64,000 nt of DNA, taken from Pyropia haitanensis. Its lineage: Eukaryota; Rhodophyta; Bangiophyceae; Bangiales; Bangiaceae. This document shows, one piece after another, positions 40,250-52,226 of the stretch. The translations under genes and the position numbers were made by a program. The stretch lies in NCBI GenBank assembly GCA_008729055.1, contig SDUX01000008.1, forward strand, positions 2,418,001-2,482,000, written 5' to 3'. How positions within the stretch are numbered: the first letter of the stretch is position 1; the number at the start of each line of letters is the position of its first letter. A model generated the notes under the pieces. The model was not told the DNA's origin. It did no database searches and was given only the letters and a program-made list of their open reading frames with translations.

Positions 40250-42846
40250 GGGCGCGGGGGGGGTGGCGGGCTCGGGCGGGCCACCGTCGGCAGCCGCGGC
40301 GGCGCCCGGGGAGGGGGGGGGAGGGGGTGGCTGCCGCCGCGGGAAAACTCCCGTGACGGCCGCAGCGGCGACAGGGAGCCGGGGTTGGCGGGGGAGGTGG
40401 ACAGCCGGTCGGGGGGGGCCTCCTCTGCGCACCACCGCCAGGCGGAGAGAAGATGGGGGGGGGGCACGGGAAGATGCCACAAGAACCAGCACATAGAGCA
40501 CAAGCCACACCGCAGGTGGGCAGACGCACACGGACCCACGCGGGTAGCCAGGCCGTTAGCTCACCGCCGGTGCAGCAGCGCCAGCCCCCTCACGGACAGA
40601 CCCCCAGGCACCGCGGTCCCCCCCCCCCCCCCCCACCCCCTGATCACTCCACACACACCACACCCACACCCACACCCGCCCACACCCACAAAAGACCCCC
40701 CCCACAAGCACAAAAAGACCCCCCCCACGAGCACAAAAAGACCCCCCCCACGAGCACAAAAAGACCCCCCCCCACGAGCACAAAAAGACGCCCCCCCACG
40801 AGCACAACCTCCCCCCCCCCCCCCACATCCCACCCCCGCGCGGCCAACGCACCATCCTGCGCGTGCCCCCCGCTGCCGCCGCCCCCCCCCCCCCCGCCGC
40901 CGCGGCCGCCGCGGCGCGCGCGCCCACCTCCCGCGCGCCCACCGCCCGGCGGGAGCGGTACTGGCGGAGGGCGTCGGGGGAGGCGGGCGTCGGCGTCGGC
41001 GAGGGGGGGGGGGGGGGGGTTCCGCCATGGCCGTGCGCCTGCCGCGGGGGGGGGGGGGAGGGGGGGTGCGCGTCGTTGTCGTCGCGCGGCGCGGGGGGTG
41101 GTGGGGTGGGGGGGGGGGGGGGGACGCCAGACGGGCGGGGGGGGGGGGGGGGCGGCCAGTGGGGGGGGGTTGCGACCGCGCGTCACGCGGCCGGCGCGGC
41201 GCGGCAGCGGCAGCGGCAGCGGCAACAGGCGCGGCAGCAGCAGCGGCAGCGGCAGCGGCAGCGGCAGCGGCGGCGGCGGGGACGGGTGCGGCGGCCGCGG
41301 TGGGTGTCGGTGGGGGGGGCGGTCGTCGGCAGGCGGGGGCGGGCGACGCGCAGAGTTGGCCGGCAGAGTGGCGGGCGGGCAGAGAGGTGGGCTCCCGTCC
41401 CATGCACACACGAGAATTTTTTTTTGAATTGGGTCTGTTTTGAAACTTGATTGACACGCCGAGAAAGTTCACATTTACCTAATCTTTTCTTGTGTTTCAT
41501 AACTTTTACTAATGTTTATTAAACTTCCTCTAATTTTTGCTATTTCCCCTAGATACCGCTATTTGTGTACTTAAACGATGCAAAACGAAGCAAACAACTC
41601 GTTTATTACGTGATTAGCGATAAATCAGCCGTTGAATAAGGGCGATCCAGCTACGGTTTACATTTGCGTCCCTGATGGGGGCGAGACCGATTGAAGTGCC
41701 CTTTTTGATTGCGTCAGCGGCTTTCCGACTGTCTCAGAGACTCGTTGGATATCACTCGCAAGGGGATGGACGCGATGATTGTACGCAGCGGCAATGATGA
41801 CTGTGAAGAACCGCGCGTTCCTGTACCTTACCAATCAGCAAACAACAAGACTCCAACCGTTCATCGTGTATTCAAGATGGCCTGGCCACAGCTCCGAAGC
41901 CATTGCTGGCTTGATTAGCTTTCGAGTGCGGCGGTCGTGAGCAGGCCAATCTGGCGGTAGTGCGCCGACCTCGAGACTGGCACCATTCACACTTAATCAA
42001 GTCAGCCTTGACGGCTTCTACAAGGAATACACAGTCACGCTGAGAGCGGATATGTGACTGGTGGCGGCTTCCTCTTGGCAGAACTGGCCTGTGCTAGTGC
42101 GACGGTCGCCTGGTTCCAATTCGTCTTCTTGTCTGCCGCTATTGATTGCTACACAATGTGTACACGTTGCATTCGTTTCCGCTATAGCTTATAGTGTGCG
42201 TTCTCATCATATTCGTCAGGAGCCATTTATCTTCCTTGTCAAGTTTATTTTTAATTTGTTCTCTTATTTCATTAATTGCGCACTTCGCTTGCGAGGCACG
42301 CGTTTCCGTCGTTTCCTGCTGCCAGAGGCCGTGGCTCGTGCGCGCCGCGAGTGTCACGACTTCTCGTCCCGCGTGTACACGTATTACCCTCTCGTGTGCC
42401 GTCATTGCGCTCTCGTTGCGTTTTGCAGCTGTCGCGTCGCTGCGAGTACTCGCGCGAGTGGGCTTGCTCCACGGCGACTGGATGGGCCCGCTTTGGAGGG
42501 GAGGGAACGACTGTCTGGGGTAGTGATTAGGGTTGCTGCCAGAGGTGAGCGAGCGGGGAGCGGTGGAGAGATACGTAGGCAGCCGGCTATTCTTGCGACT
42601 CGACTGTGCATCACTGTGTGCCCGTGTCGCACTTTTTGTCGCAGGTGGCGTCAGGGGGCACGTGGTAGTCAAGTGTCCTAGGTCGGGGTCGAATTGTGTC
42701 AGTGGTGGGGTTCCTGCACTCAGTGCACATGAACAGCAAGGACAGCGATCGATAGCGGCGGAGATCGGTGCGCATATGCACCACGCGTGCGGCATGGTGG
42801 AGATCGTCCCTAGGCGCTTGCACGCGGGGGGAGGCCAGCTGCTTCC
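40250..42846. other. Intergenic with AT-rich islands
   Basis: GC-rich with a 23-bp repeat and many homopolymers to 41400, then two AT-rich islands (41410-41640 and 42170-42300) in mixed DNA. The 41410-41640 island is the most AT-rich stretch I noticed in the window. No gene is supported; large opposite-strand open frames around 40560-41470 are Pro/Ala/Gly-only. Confidence 0.5.
40688..40806. repeat. 23-24-bp minisatellite, 5 copies
   Basis: The unit is CACGAGCACAAAAAGAC followed by 6-9 C. Copies differ mainly in C-run length. Confidence 0.93.
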
Positions 42847-43766
42847 ACGCGCCGCCGCGCCCAGCTGATGGTGGTGGGTGGGTGCGGGGTGTCGGCGAGT
42901 GGGGGAGGTGCCCGACACGGTGGCAGTGGTGGTGGTGGTGCGGCGGGAAGCCAACTCCCCCCACACACCGCCGCGCCCAGCTGCAGATGGTCGGTGGGTG
43001 GGTGGGGGGTGGCGGCGAGTGGGGCTTGTGCCCGCCCTCGACACCACCACCCCGACACGGTGGCAGCGGTGGTGGTGGGGCGGCGCCAGGCCGAGCCCCC
43101 GCGCACGCCGCCGCGCCCAGCTGGTGGTGGTGGGTGGGTGGGGTGTTGCGGCGAGGGGGGATTGTGCCCGCCGTCCACACCACCACCCCGACACGGTGGC
43201 AGTGGTGGTGGTAGAGCGGCCCCTAACAAACTCCCCCGCGCACGCCGCCGCACCCAGCTGGTGGTGGTGCGTGAGTGGGGGGTGGCGGCGAGAGACCACT
43301 GCGCCCACTTTCCACACCACCACCTCGACACGGTGGCAGTGGTGGTTGTGGGGCGGCGCCAGGCCGAGCCCCCGCGCACGCCGCCCCGCAGAGCTGGTGG
43401 TGGTGGGTGGGTGGGGGGTGGCGGCGATCGGGGGGTGTGCCCGCCCGGTGCACCACCAACCCGGCACGGTGGCAGTGGTGGTGGTGGTGCGGCGGGAGAC
43501 CAGCTCCCCCCGGACGCCGCCGCACCCAGCTGGTGGTGGTGGCTGGGCGGCGGGTGGCGGCGAGAGGCCACTGCGCCCACCCTCCACACCACCAACCCGA
43601 CATGGTGGCAGTGGTGGTGGTGGGGCGGCGGGAGACCAGCTCCCCCCACACGCCGCCGCACCCAGGTGGTGGTGGTGGGTGGGTTGGGGGTGGCGGCGAG
43701 TGGGGGGTGTGCCCGCCCCGCGCACCACCACCTCGACACGGTGGCGGTGGTGGTTGTTGGCGGGCG
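42847..43766. repeat. 136-bp minisatellite, about 7 copies
   Basis: The marker GACACGGTGGCAGTGG (with small variants) recurs at about 42914, 43054, 43190, 43327, 43463, 43599 and 43735, giving a period of 136-140 bases. Each unit also has CCCAGCTGGTGGTGG and CACCACCACC. Since 136 is not a multiple of three and several frames stay open on both strands, the overlapping long open frames here are not evidence of a protein. Confidence 0.95.
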
Positions 43767-44046
43767 CGCAGGGCACTGCATCTGCCCCCCCCGACGCTGG
43801 GGTGTCAGCGGACGTGGGCGGTGCTACGCGCAGCGCGGACGACGCGGACGATGCCGCCGACCACGGCGGGACGCCCGTAGGCGGGGCCGCTACAGACGGG
43901 GCTTACCCTACGTCGGCCCCGCTTGGTGTGGGGCACTAGGGCAGCCCTGGGGGCCGGGCGGGGCGGGGCGCCCCGTTGGGTGGCGGGGCCATGCCAGTCT
44001 ATGGCGCGGGCGCCACGCCGGGGGCGGTTGACGGTGCGGCACGCGA

Positions 44047-44265
44047 CTGGCCAATGGTAAAAGTGTTGCCATCGATCTGGCCAATGGTAAAAGTGTTGCC
44101 ATCGATCTGGCCAATGGTAAAAGTGTTGCCATCGATCTGGCCAATGGTAAAAGTGTTGCCATCGATCTGGCCAATGGTAAAAGTGTTGCCATCGATCTGG
44201 TTAATGGTAAAAGTGTTGCCATCAATCTGGCCAATGGTAAATGTGTTGCCATCGATCTGGCCAAT
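44047..44265. repeat. 30-bp minisatellite, 7 full copies plus a partial
   Basis: Unit CTGGCCAATGGTAAAAGTGT plus TGCCATCGAT, nearly perfect; the sixth copy has GGTTAATGG and the seventh AAATG. The period is a multiple of three, so frames stay open: the minus strand would encode repeats of IGQIDGNTFT and the plus strand repeats of MVKVLPSIWP. No flanking sequence makes a gene plausible. Confidence 0.96.
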
Positions 44266-44567
44266 CAACGGGCGGCACTGGGGGGTGCGGATTGAGCGGA
44301 GCGGATCAAGCCGGCGGGCACCTTGGCGGTCGGCGAGTGGCGTACCGCCACTGAAGGCGGGGGCACGGGGGCAGCGCGCTGGCTACACGGCGAGGCCGGG
44401 CAAGGACGGACGCGAGGACGGGCGAGCTGAGGCTGTAGTGTGGTGTGGGTCTGCCCTGCACGCGGGGCACCGAGATAGGTGTGTGTGTGTGTGTGCGCGG
44501 GCGGGGGACCGAGGAGAGAGCCGGTGCGAGCAGCGCCGTATATGAGCGTAGTGACCGGCAAAGAGAT

Positions 44568-46290
44568 AGGAAAAAAAAAAAAAAAACCGCCGACGCCAGC
44601 AGCAGCAACATGCCGCGAACCTCAGCAGAGGCGGCGCATCAGCCGGCGACCACCGCCCACGGCGACAACTTGCCGCCGTCGGGGGGGGGCAGTGCCCCCA
44701 GCCAGCGGCCGCCGCCCACGGCGACAACTTGCCGCCGTCGGGAGGGGGGCGGCGACGCCAGCCGGCGACCACCGCCAACGGCGACATGTTGCCGCCGTCG
44801 GGGGGGTGGCGGTGGTGCCAGCCGGCGGGCACCGCCAACGGCGACGACTTGCCGCCGTCGGGGGACGGGGGGCGCCGCCTGCAAACAGGATGCGCCCAGA
44901 CAGGAAAAAAAAAAACAAGCGCCGACGCCAGCAGCAGCAACATGCCGCCAACATCAGCAGAGGCGGCGCATCAGCCGGCGACCACCGCCCACGGCGACAA
45001 CTTGCCACCGTCGGGGGGGGGCAGCACCGCCAGCGAGCGGCCGCCGCCAACAGCGACAAGTTGCCGCCGTCGGGGGGGGGGCAGCACCGCCAGCCAGCGG
45101 CCGCTGCCCACGGCGACAACTTGCGGCCGTCGGGGGGGGGGCGGCGGTGCCAGCCGGCGGGCGCCGCCAACAGCGACAAGTTGCCGCCGTCGGGGGGGGG
45201 GCAGGACCGCCAGCCAGCGGCCGCCGCCCACGGCGACAAGTTGCCACCGTCGGGGGGGTGGCGGTGGTGCCAGCCGGCGGGCGCCGCCAACAGCGACAAG
45301 TTGCCGCCGTCGGGGGGGGGCAGTACCGCCAGCCAGCGGCCGCCGCCCACGGCGACGACTTGCCACCGTCTGGGGGGGGGTAGCACCGCCAGCCGGCGGC
45401 CGCCGCCCACGACAACAACTTGCGGCCGTCGGGGGGGTGGCGGTGGTGCCAGCCGGCGGGCGCCGCCAACAGCGACAAGTTGCCGCCGTCGGGGGGGTGG
45501 CGGTGGTGCCAGCCGGCGGGCGCCGCCAACAGCGACAAGTTGCCGCCGTCGGGGGGGGGGGCAGTGCCGCCAGCCGGCGGGCACCGCCCACGGCGACAAC
45601 TTGCCGCCGTCGGGGGGGGGGCAGCGACGCCAGCGAGCGGCCGCCGCCCACGGCGACGACTTGCCGCCGTGAGGGGGGGCGCAGCACCGCCAGCGAGCGG
45701 CCGCCGCCCACGGCGACAACTTGCCGCCGTCGGGGGGGTAGCGGTGGTGCCAGCCGGTGGGCGCCGCCAACAGCGACAACTTGCCGCCGTCGGGGGGCGG
45801 GGCGCACCGCCGCCAGCCGGCAGCCGCCGCCGTCAACACCAGCAACACGTCGCCGTCGGGGAGGGGGGGGCACCGCCGCCAGCTGGCAGGCGCCGCCGCC
45901 AACAGGGACATCTTGGCGCCGTCGGCGGGGGGGGGAGCACAGCCGCCAGCCGGTAGCCGCCGCCGCCAACACCAGCAATACGCCGCCGTCGGGGGGGGAG
46001 GTGCACCGCCGCCAGCTGGCAGGCGCCGCCGCCATCAGCGACAACATGCCGCCGTCGGCGGGGGGGGGGCACCGCCGGCAGCTGGCAGGCGCCGCCGCCA
46101 ACAGCGACATCTTGGCGCCGTCGGCGGGGGGGGGAGCACGGCCGCCAGCCGGTAGCCGCCGCCGCCAACACCAGCAATACGCCGCCGTCGGGGGGGGGGG
46201 TGCACCGCCGCCAGCTGGCAGGCGCCGCCGCCATCAGCGACAACATGCCGCCGTCGTGGGGGGGGGGGGCGGCGCCGCCAGCCGGCAGGC
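44568..46290. repeat. ~60-bp G-run satellite, roughly 27 units
   Basis: Units consist of GGCGACAACTTGCCGCCGTC, a run of 7-10 G, then GCAGCACCGCCAGCCAGCGG and similar. Period is 59-61 bases because the G run varies. Two ~120-bp leader segments (44568-44690 and 44896-45020) share an A-run, CGCCGACGCCAGCAGCAGCA and ATCAGCCGGCGACC, showing a duplication of the array start. After ~45790 the unit changes to variants with CACCGCCGCCAGCTGGCAGG. Several reading frames are open; Thr-Cys-Arg-Arg and Pro-Pro-Thr-Ala peptide repeats are a by-product. Confidence 0.94.
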
Positions 46291-48204
46291 CAAGTTCTCA
46301 AAGAGTTGACCATCTGTCACGACAAGTGCGCAACAGCAGTCGTCTGCTTGTGTTGCTACTAAAGAGTCTTGACTTTCAAGAAAGCACCGTGCGTCAGCAA
46401 CGTGTTCAGCTTCCATGCCATCTTTCAGAAAGCTTGACAACGCTGCAAGGGAGCTGTAAGTCGTGTATCCCAAGGGTTCTGTTGGCTGATGCTGTTTGGA
46501 GCCCGAGCGCTGTGCGCCGCTACATACAGGCTGCGGCTGAGAACGGTCGAGCGCTTGCGCTCCCATCCATCAGTTACACCACGGATCGTCTCCACCTCGA
46601 AATCTATTGGTGGGATGAAACCGGTCCCTCGTGTGTGCATGGGACGGGAGCCGAGAGGTGCACCGGCTGACGGGCGCACAGTAGGCTTGGGTATCACGCG
46701 CCGCACGTGATGAAAGATCACGTACTTTTCGTGATCCTATTTATGCTTTAGCACGTGATCGCACATCACACGCGGCCGGAAAACGGTACTTACTGCATGT
46801 CACAAGGTGACTGGCCCGAGTGGCAGTGCCTGCGCCCTCCTCCCCACGGTCCACCGCCATCGGGATGCACCGCGGACCACGCCCCGCGTCTGCTTCGGCC
46901 ATGCGCACCCCACGCCGGCGCCGATTTCACCGGCAGCCGTTGCGGCGTCGGTAGCGAGCGTCATCGCGCGCCGCTCCGCACCAGAGGAGGTTCGCGTGAA
47001 CGACTTGGACGAGCTGCAGGAGACGGGGCCGGTTCTTTCTGGAAAAGCGGGAGGATGAGAGGGCTCTGTGCCATCGGACGGGTCATCCGACGCCCAACGA
47101 GGTCGACCCCCCAGAGGATGACGGCGGCGCCACGGAGCGAGAGTTGTCGGACGAGGTGGCAGTGGCCGAGTACGGTGAGCTGTACGAGGGAGCGCACCAA
47201 TACTGCGCACCATGCGGGGCTGACGGCTTTGCTCAAAATCGATGCGGTGTGCGGATGGTCGCACTTTGGGCATGATGCCCTGTGGGTTTACACGCCGTAA
47301 GGCCGGACGGGGGGCCTCGAGGAGGAGGGGCTGTCTCCGCGGGAGGCGCGGTCGAGGCGACGCGGGCTCCAAAAAACCTCGCGGCACATGCAACGAAAAT
47401 CCCGTCCGAGTCGCCAAGGATGGCATTAAAGTTTCCATCTTTCAGAAAGATCTGCAGCATCGTCACTTACAGCTCTTTTTGAATTTCCCCCCAATATTCG
47501 GACGCTCACGGCACCGCAAAAAGTCATGGCGAGTCGGCGAGTTGATGACCAAGCCGCCGCCGCCGCCGCTCCGCCCGCAGACGCGACGGCGTCGCCACCC
47601 CGCCACGGCCAGCGGGCGCGGCGCGAGGGCGGGGTGGCGGACGAGGCGGCCGCCGCGACCACCACCCCTGCCGCCCGCTCCATGTTGGCCACAGCGGGGG
47701 CGGCCGACGGACGGGCTGCTGCGTCTGAGCTGGCAGACGGAGGCCGCCCCCGCCGCCGGCCAGCGCGCGGGGCGGCTGCCGCACCGCCGGCGGGCGCGCG
47801 GCCGCGGCGTGCATGGCGGCGTGGCGGCGGCCGTGGCGGCGGTCGCACGGCCGCTCGGCGCGGCGCGTGGCTGCTGCCGCGGTACCGGTTTAGCGCGCCG
47901 CCGCCCGTGCGTGGCCGCCTCTGCGGCGGTGGCCGCCCCGGCGGCGGTGGCCGCCCCGGCGGCGGTGGCCGCCCCTGCGGCGGTGGCCACCCCCATCCAC
48001 ACCCGCGCCGCGGACGCGGGTGAGCAATGGTCCCCGATGGCGCGGCGGCGGCCACCAGCGCCTCCTCCCCGCCCCCCCCCTCCCCTGGGGTTGGAGAGCC
48101 ATCCCATGCGCTCGGTCCCCTCTCCACCGCTCCCCCCCTCCACCCCCTTTCCACTCCCTCCGTCTGCGCGTCACCCCTCACCCCCATCCCCCCCCCACGC
48201 CGCC
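46291..48204. other. Intergenic, with palindrome cluster and possible gene relic
   Basis: Mixed-GC DNA right of the satellite. 46686-46775 contains interleaved CACGTGAT, GATCACGT and CGTGATC words. 46960-47280 translates in two adjacent plus frames to protein-like pieces (VNDLDELQETG, then ELSDEVAVAEYGELYEGAHQ), possibly a decayed exon. 47930-47990 has GGCGGTGGCCGCCCC repeated four times. The end is the 3' flank of EMC1. Confidence 0.45.
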
Positions 48205-49312
48205 CTACACTGCCCACTGGAGCGCCAGCGCGCGCCGCGCCGCCGCCGCCCGCGCCGCGACGGTGACACCCACCACCGCCAGCAGCGTCGCGGCAACGGG
48301 CACCCCCCCCCCCGCACCCGCCGGCAGCGAGTCCCAGCCGCCCGCCATGGCCACCCCCGCGTACGCCACGTCGAGGCCCACCAGCAGCGCGGCGGACATT
48401 GACTCACCGCCGCCAACCGGCGCGGTCGCGGCGGCGGCGCCCGCCGCGAGCGGCACGGGCGCCGCGCCGTGTACGTGCGCGACGAGGCCGCCGCCGCCGC
48501 GGCCGCCAGCCGCGGCGGCCGCCGCGGCCGCCGCGGCGGCCTGCGCGGTAGCGGCAGCCGCGGCGGCGGCATCGGCGTTGCCGTGGCCGGCGGGCGGCAC
48601 CGGCACGACCGGCGGCTCGAGGTCAATGACGGGCCGGTACGGGGGTAGGCCCTCGGCGGCGGCCGCCCGCCGCGCCGCGTCGGCCGCCGCCGCGGCGGCC
48701 TTGTCGCCCGCCGCCGCCGCGGGCGGCGGTGGCGGCGGCGGCGGCCGGCGGCGGCCGTCGAGCAGGCTGCGCGCGACCGCGACGAGCCGCCCGCCGGCGG
48801 TCGTCGCGAGCACCCCGCGGGGTGTCACGCCCGCGGCGGTGTGGGTGACGGCCAGCGCGGTGACGCGCGCCGACGTGACAAAGGACTGGCGGTGGAGGAG
48901 CGGCGGGGGGAGCGCCCACGCCGAGACCACCTCGACGGCGTCACGGTCGCCGCCGCTGTCGCCGTGGCCACGCAGGCCGGGCAGGCTGCCGACAACGCCG
49001 CCCAGACCGACCGCCGCCGCCGCCCGCCGCGCCGACCGGGCGGCAGCGTCGACGAGCGCGGCGGCGAGCCAGCCGCCGCCCCGCCGCGGCTCGTACGCGT
49101 CGACGACGTGGAGCTCGGCGGCCAGCCGCGCGCCATTCCAAAACGCGTACGCCGCCCAGTTTTCCGCCCGCACCGCCGCGACGGGGCCCGTCCCGTTGAC
49201 GTGGACGACCGCGTCGAGCACCGCGCCCGTCACCACATCCACGGTGTAGGCGCCGACGGCCGGCGCGCGGGGCTCGCCCCCTCCACCCCCGTCGCCGTCG
49301 CCCCCGCCATCC

Positions 49313-49343
<31 letters not shown>

Positions 49344-50015
49344 CCGCGCCGGGCGTGCCCGGTGTGGTCGTCAGCACCACCGCCGCGGCCGTGTTGGTGT
49401 ACTTGAACAGCAGCCGCCGCCCCGCAATGACCCGCGACCGGCTGGCCAGCGGCGGCCCGTCGCGCGGCAGCAGCGCGGCGGCCGCCACCCCTTCGGCGGG
49501 CGCCAACGCCAGCCGCCACGCCTCGGCGCCGCCGCGGACGCCGCGGACGTGGCCCGCGCCGGGCTCGGCGAGCAGCCACGAGATGCGCGCCGCCTCGGCG
49601 GTGACGGCCGCCGCGGTGGCCGCCGCGGCCGCAGCGTCGGCTGACGGTGGCAACGCCAACGGCGGGGTGGTCGTGTTGTCCGCCGCAGGCGGGTCCCCCG
49701 CCGCCAGCCGTGGCGACCGCAGCGGCGGCGGCAGCGGCGGCAGCAGGTGCGTGGCGAGCGCGCGGTCCAAAACGGCGACACGGCCGACGCCATCGCCGCC
49801 GACCGTTGCGAGCGCCGCCGCCGCCAGCGGCCGGCCGTCACCCGCCATGGCCGACCGCGACCGCAGCCGCCCCGACGCCGCGTGGAAGACGGCCAGCCGC
49901 GCCACGCCGCCGCCGCCGACCGTCGTCAGCACCCCGACGCACCCATCTGCGAGGCGGTACAGCGTGCGCGTCGTGCGCGCCAGCGCGCGCGCACCGCTGC
50001 CACCGCCGCCGCTGC

Positions 50016-50046
<31 letters not shown>

Positions 50047-51176
50047 GCCGCCGCTGCCACCGCCGCCGCCGCCGCCGCCGCCGCCACGGCGGCCAGCGGC
50101 GACGGGGGCGGCGGCGGCTGCCGCCGCGGCCGCGTCCGCGTCCTCGTCGGCCGCCGCGTCGACCGCGACGGACCACGCGGTGCGGCCGGCGGCGGTGGCG
50201 TCGAGGCCAAACAGCTTGGCGCCGCCCGCTGGGAGCACGCCAAGCACCACCGCCAGCGGCCGGGCGGCGCCCCCACGGTGGCGGCCCGCGGTGGCGGCGG
50301 CGGCGGCGGCGGCGGCGGCACCCCCCCCCGCCTCCACGACCATCCCCCGCACGCCGTGGCCGAGCGCGTCCTCCCGCACCCACCGCACCGTCGCGGTGCG
50401 CTGCGTCACGTCCACCCACAGCGCCACCGCGTCGCCGGTGGTGGTCGTCACCACCACCGCCCGCGGGCCAACGACGACGCACGCGGCGGCCGAGCCCGAC
50501 GGCCGCGGCGGCGGTGCCTCCCCAGCGGCGGCGGCGGCGCCACCGCCGCCGCCGCCGCCGCCGCCCCCGCGCGGCGACGCGGGCGGCACGACCACCTCCA
50601 GCTCGTCGGCAAAGCGGCGGCCGAGCTCCACCACGTCCACCGTCTGCACGTGGCGCGAGACGCGTACGACGAGGCCGTCGAGGCCACCGCCGCCGCCGCC
50701 GCCGCCGCCACCGCCGCCGCCACCACCACCACCCGCGGCCGCACCCGCGGCGGCACGCAGCGGGGACAGGGCGCCCGCGCAAACGACGGCCGCGCCGGGG
50801 AGGAGCGGCGGCGGCAGCGGCGCGGCGCCCGCCGCCGCTGCCGCCGCCGCCGCCGCGGCGCCGCCGGCGGGCGCGTCACACGTGCGGGTGGCGGCGCCCC
50901 CCCCCCCCCCCTCGACGGCCGCACACGACGCGGCGGGGGCGGCGCTCCCCCCCCCCCCCCCTACGGAAAACGACGCCACCACCGACGCCGCCGGCGGCTC
51001 CCCCCGCTCCTCCCCCCCCCAGGAAACGTCGCGACGGCCAGGCCATGGCGCGCCGCGCCGGCGGCGGCGGCGTCCCCCGCCCCTGCCGTGGCGGCACCGA
51101 CGCCACCGCCCAGCAGCGCCACCACCCCCGGCGCGGCGTCGGCAAACGCGGCCGCCAGCAGCGGCCGCCCGCCGCC

Positions 51177-51215
<39 letters not shown>

Positions 51216-51973
51216 CGGTGACAGCGGCAGCCGCACCGCCCGGCCGGTGCGCGCGTCGAGCACCGTCACCCCCGTCGGCCCCGCGAGGAGGACGCGGCTG
51301 CCGCCCGCGTGGGCCACCACGGGCGCCTGCGCGGCGGCGGCGGCGGCGGCGCCACCGCCGCCGCTGCCGTCACCGTCGGCGGCGGCGGCGCCGCCGCCGC
51401 CGCCGCCGCCAGTGGCGTCGTGGAGCCACCCGGCATCCCACGTACGTGTGGGCGCGAGCGCCAGTGACGGCCCCGCCGCCGCCGCCGCCGCCGCCCCTGC
51501 CGCCGCCGCCGCCGTCGTCGGCGTGCCCGGCGGCAATGGCGGCAACGCCGGCACGGCCGACGGCACGAGCAGCGCCGACAGGGGCAGCAGCGCCGCCGAC
51601 GCGGCGGCCGCGGCGCCGCCCGCGGGCCACACCAGCCGCACCGCGAGCGCCTGCAGCGCCCCCGACGCCGCGTCCACCGCCAGCACGTGCACCGCGTCGG
51701 CGGCCGCGTCGGCGGCGGCGCCGCCGCCGCCGCCGCCGTCGCCGCCGTCGCCGCCGCCGCCGTCGCCGCGTCCTCCCCCCGCCCCGCGGGGCGACGCCAC
51801 CGCCGCCCCGCCGCCGCCACCCGCCACGGCGGCAGCGACAATGCCGACCGCCGTCGCGGCGGGCGCGACCGCCGCGGCCGCCGCGAGGCGGCGGCCGTCG
51901 GCGGCGCGGACGAGCGCGACGGCGCCGCCGCAGCCGAGCGTGGCGACCGCCCACGTTGGCGGCGCCGCCGCCG

Positions 51974-52017
<44 letters not shown>

Positions 52018-52151
52018 GTGGCGGTGGCGGCGTCGCCGCCGCCACCACCGCCGCCACCGCCGCCGCTGCTGCCGCGGCCAGCCGGCGGCGCCAGGCGCAC
52101 AAAGGCGGCGCCGTAGCCGCGCATCACGTTGGCGGCGAGGTGTGGAAAGGC

Positions 52152-52188
<37 letters not shown>

Positions 52189-52192
52189 GCGT

Positions 52193-52226
<34 letters not shown>

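Noticed and set aside
40250..40531. Signal-peptide-containing N-terminus for the SAM-DUF202 protein
   Set aside because: Open frame with a hydrophobic stretch, but only a GTG start; kept as an alternative and not annotated.
42139..43781. Long open frames on both strands (over 320-540 codons) across the 136-bp repeat
   Set aside because: The repeat lacks stops in several phases and its period is not a multiple of three, so open frames arise automatically; peptides are His/Pro/Thr repeats without a domain.
44047..44265. CRISPR-like array
   Set aside because: The 30-bp repeats are head-to-tail with no spacers, and the host is eukaryotic.
44479..46309. Long open frames across the ~60-bp satellite
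   Set aside because: Three or more overlapping frames are open; G-run length variation would shift any real frame; no non-repeat domain is attached.
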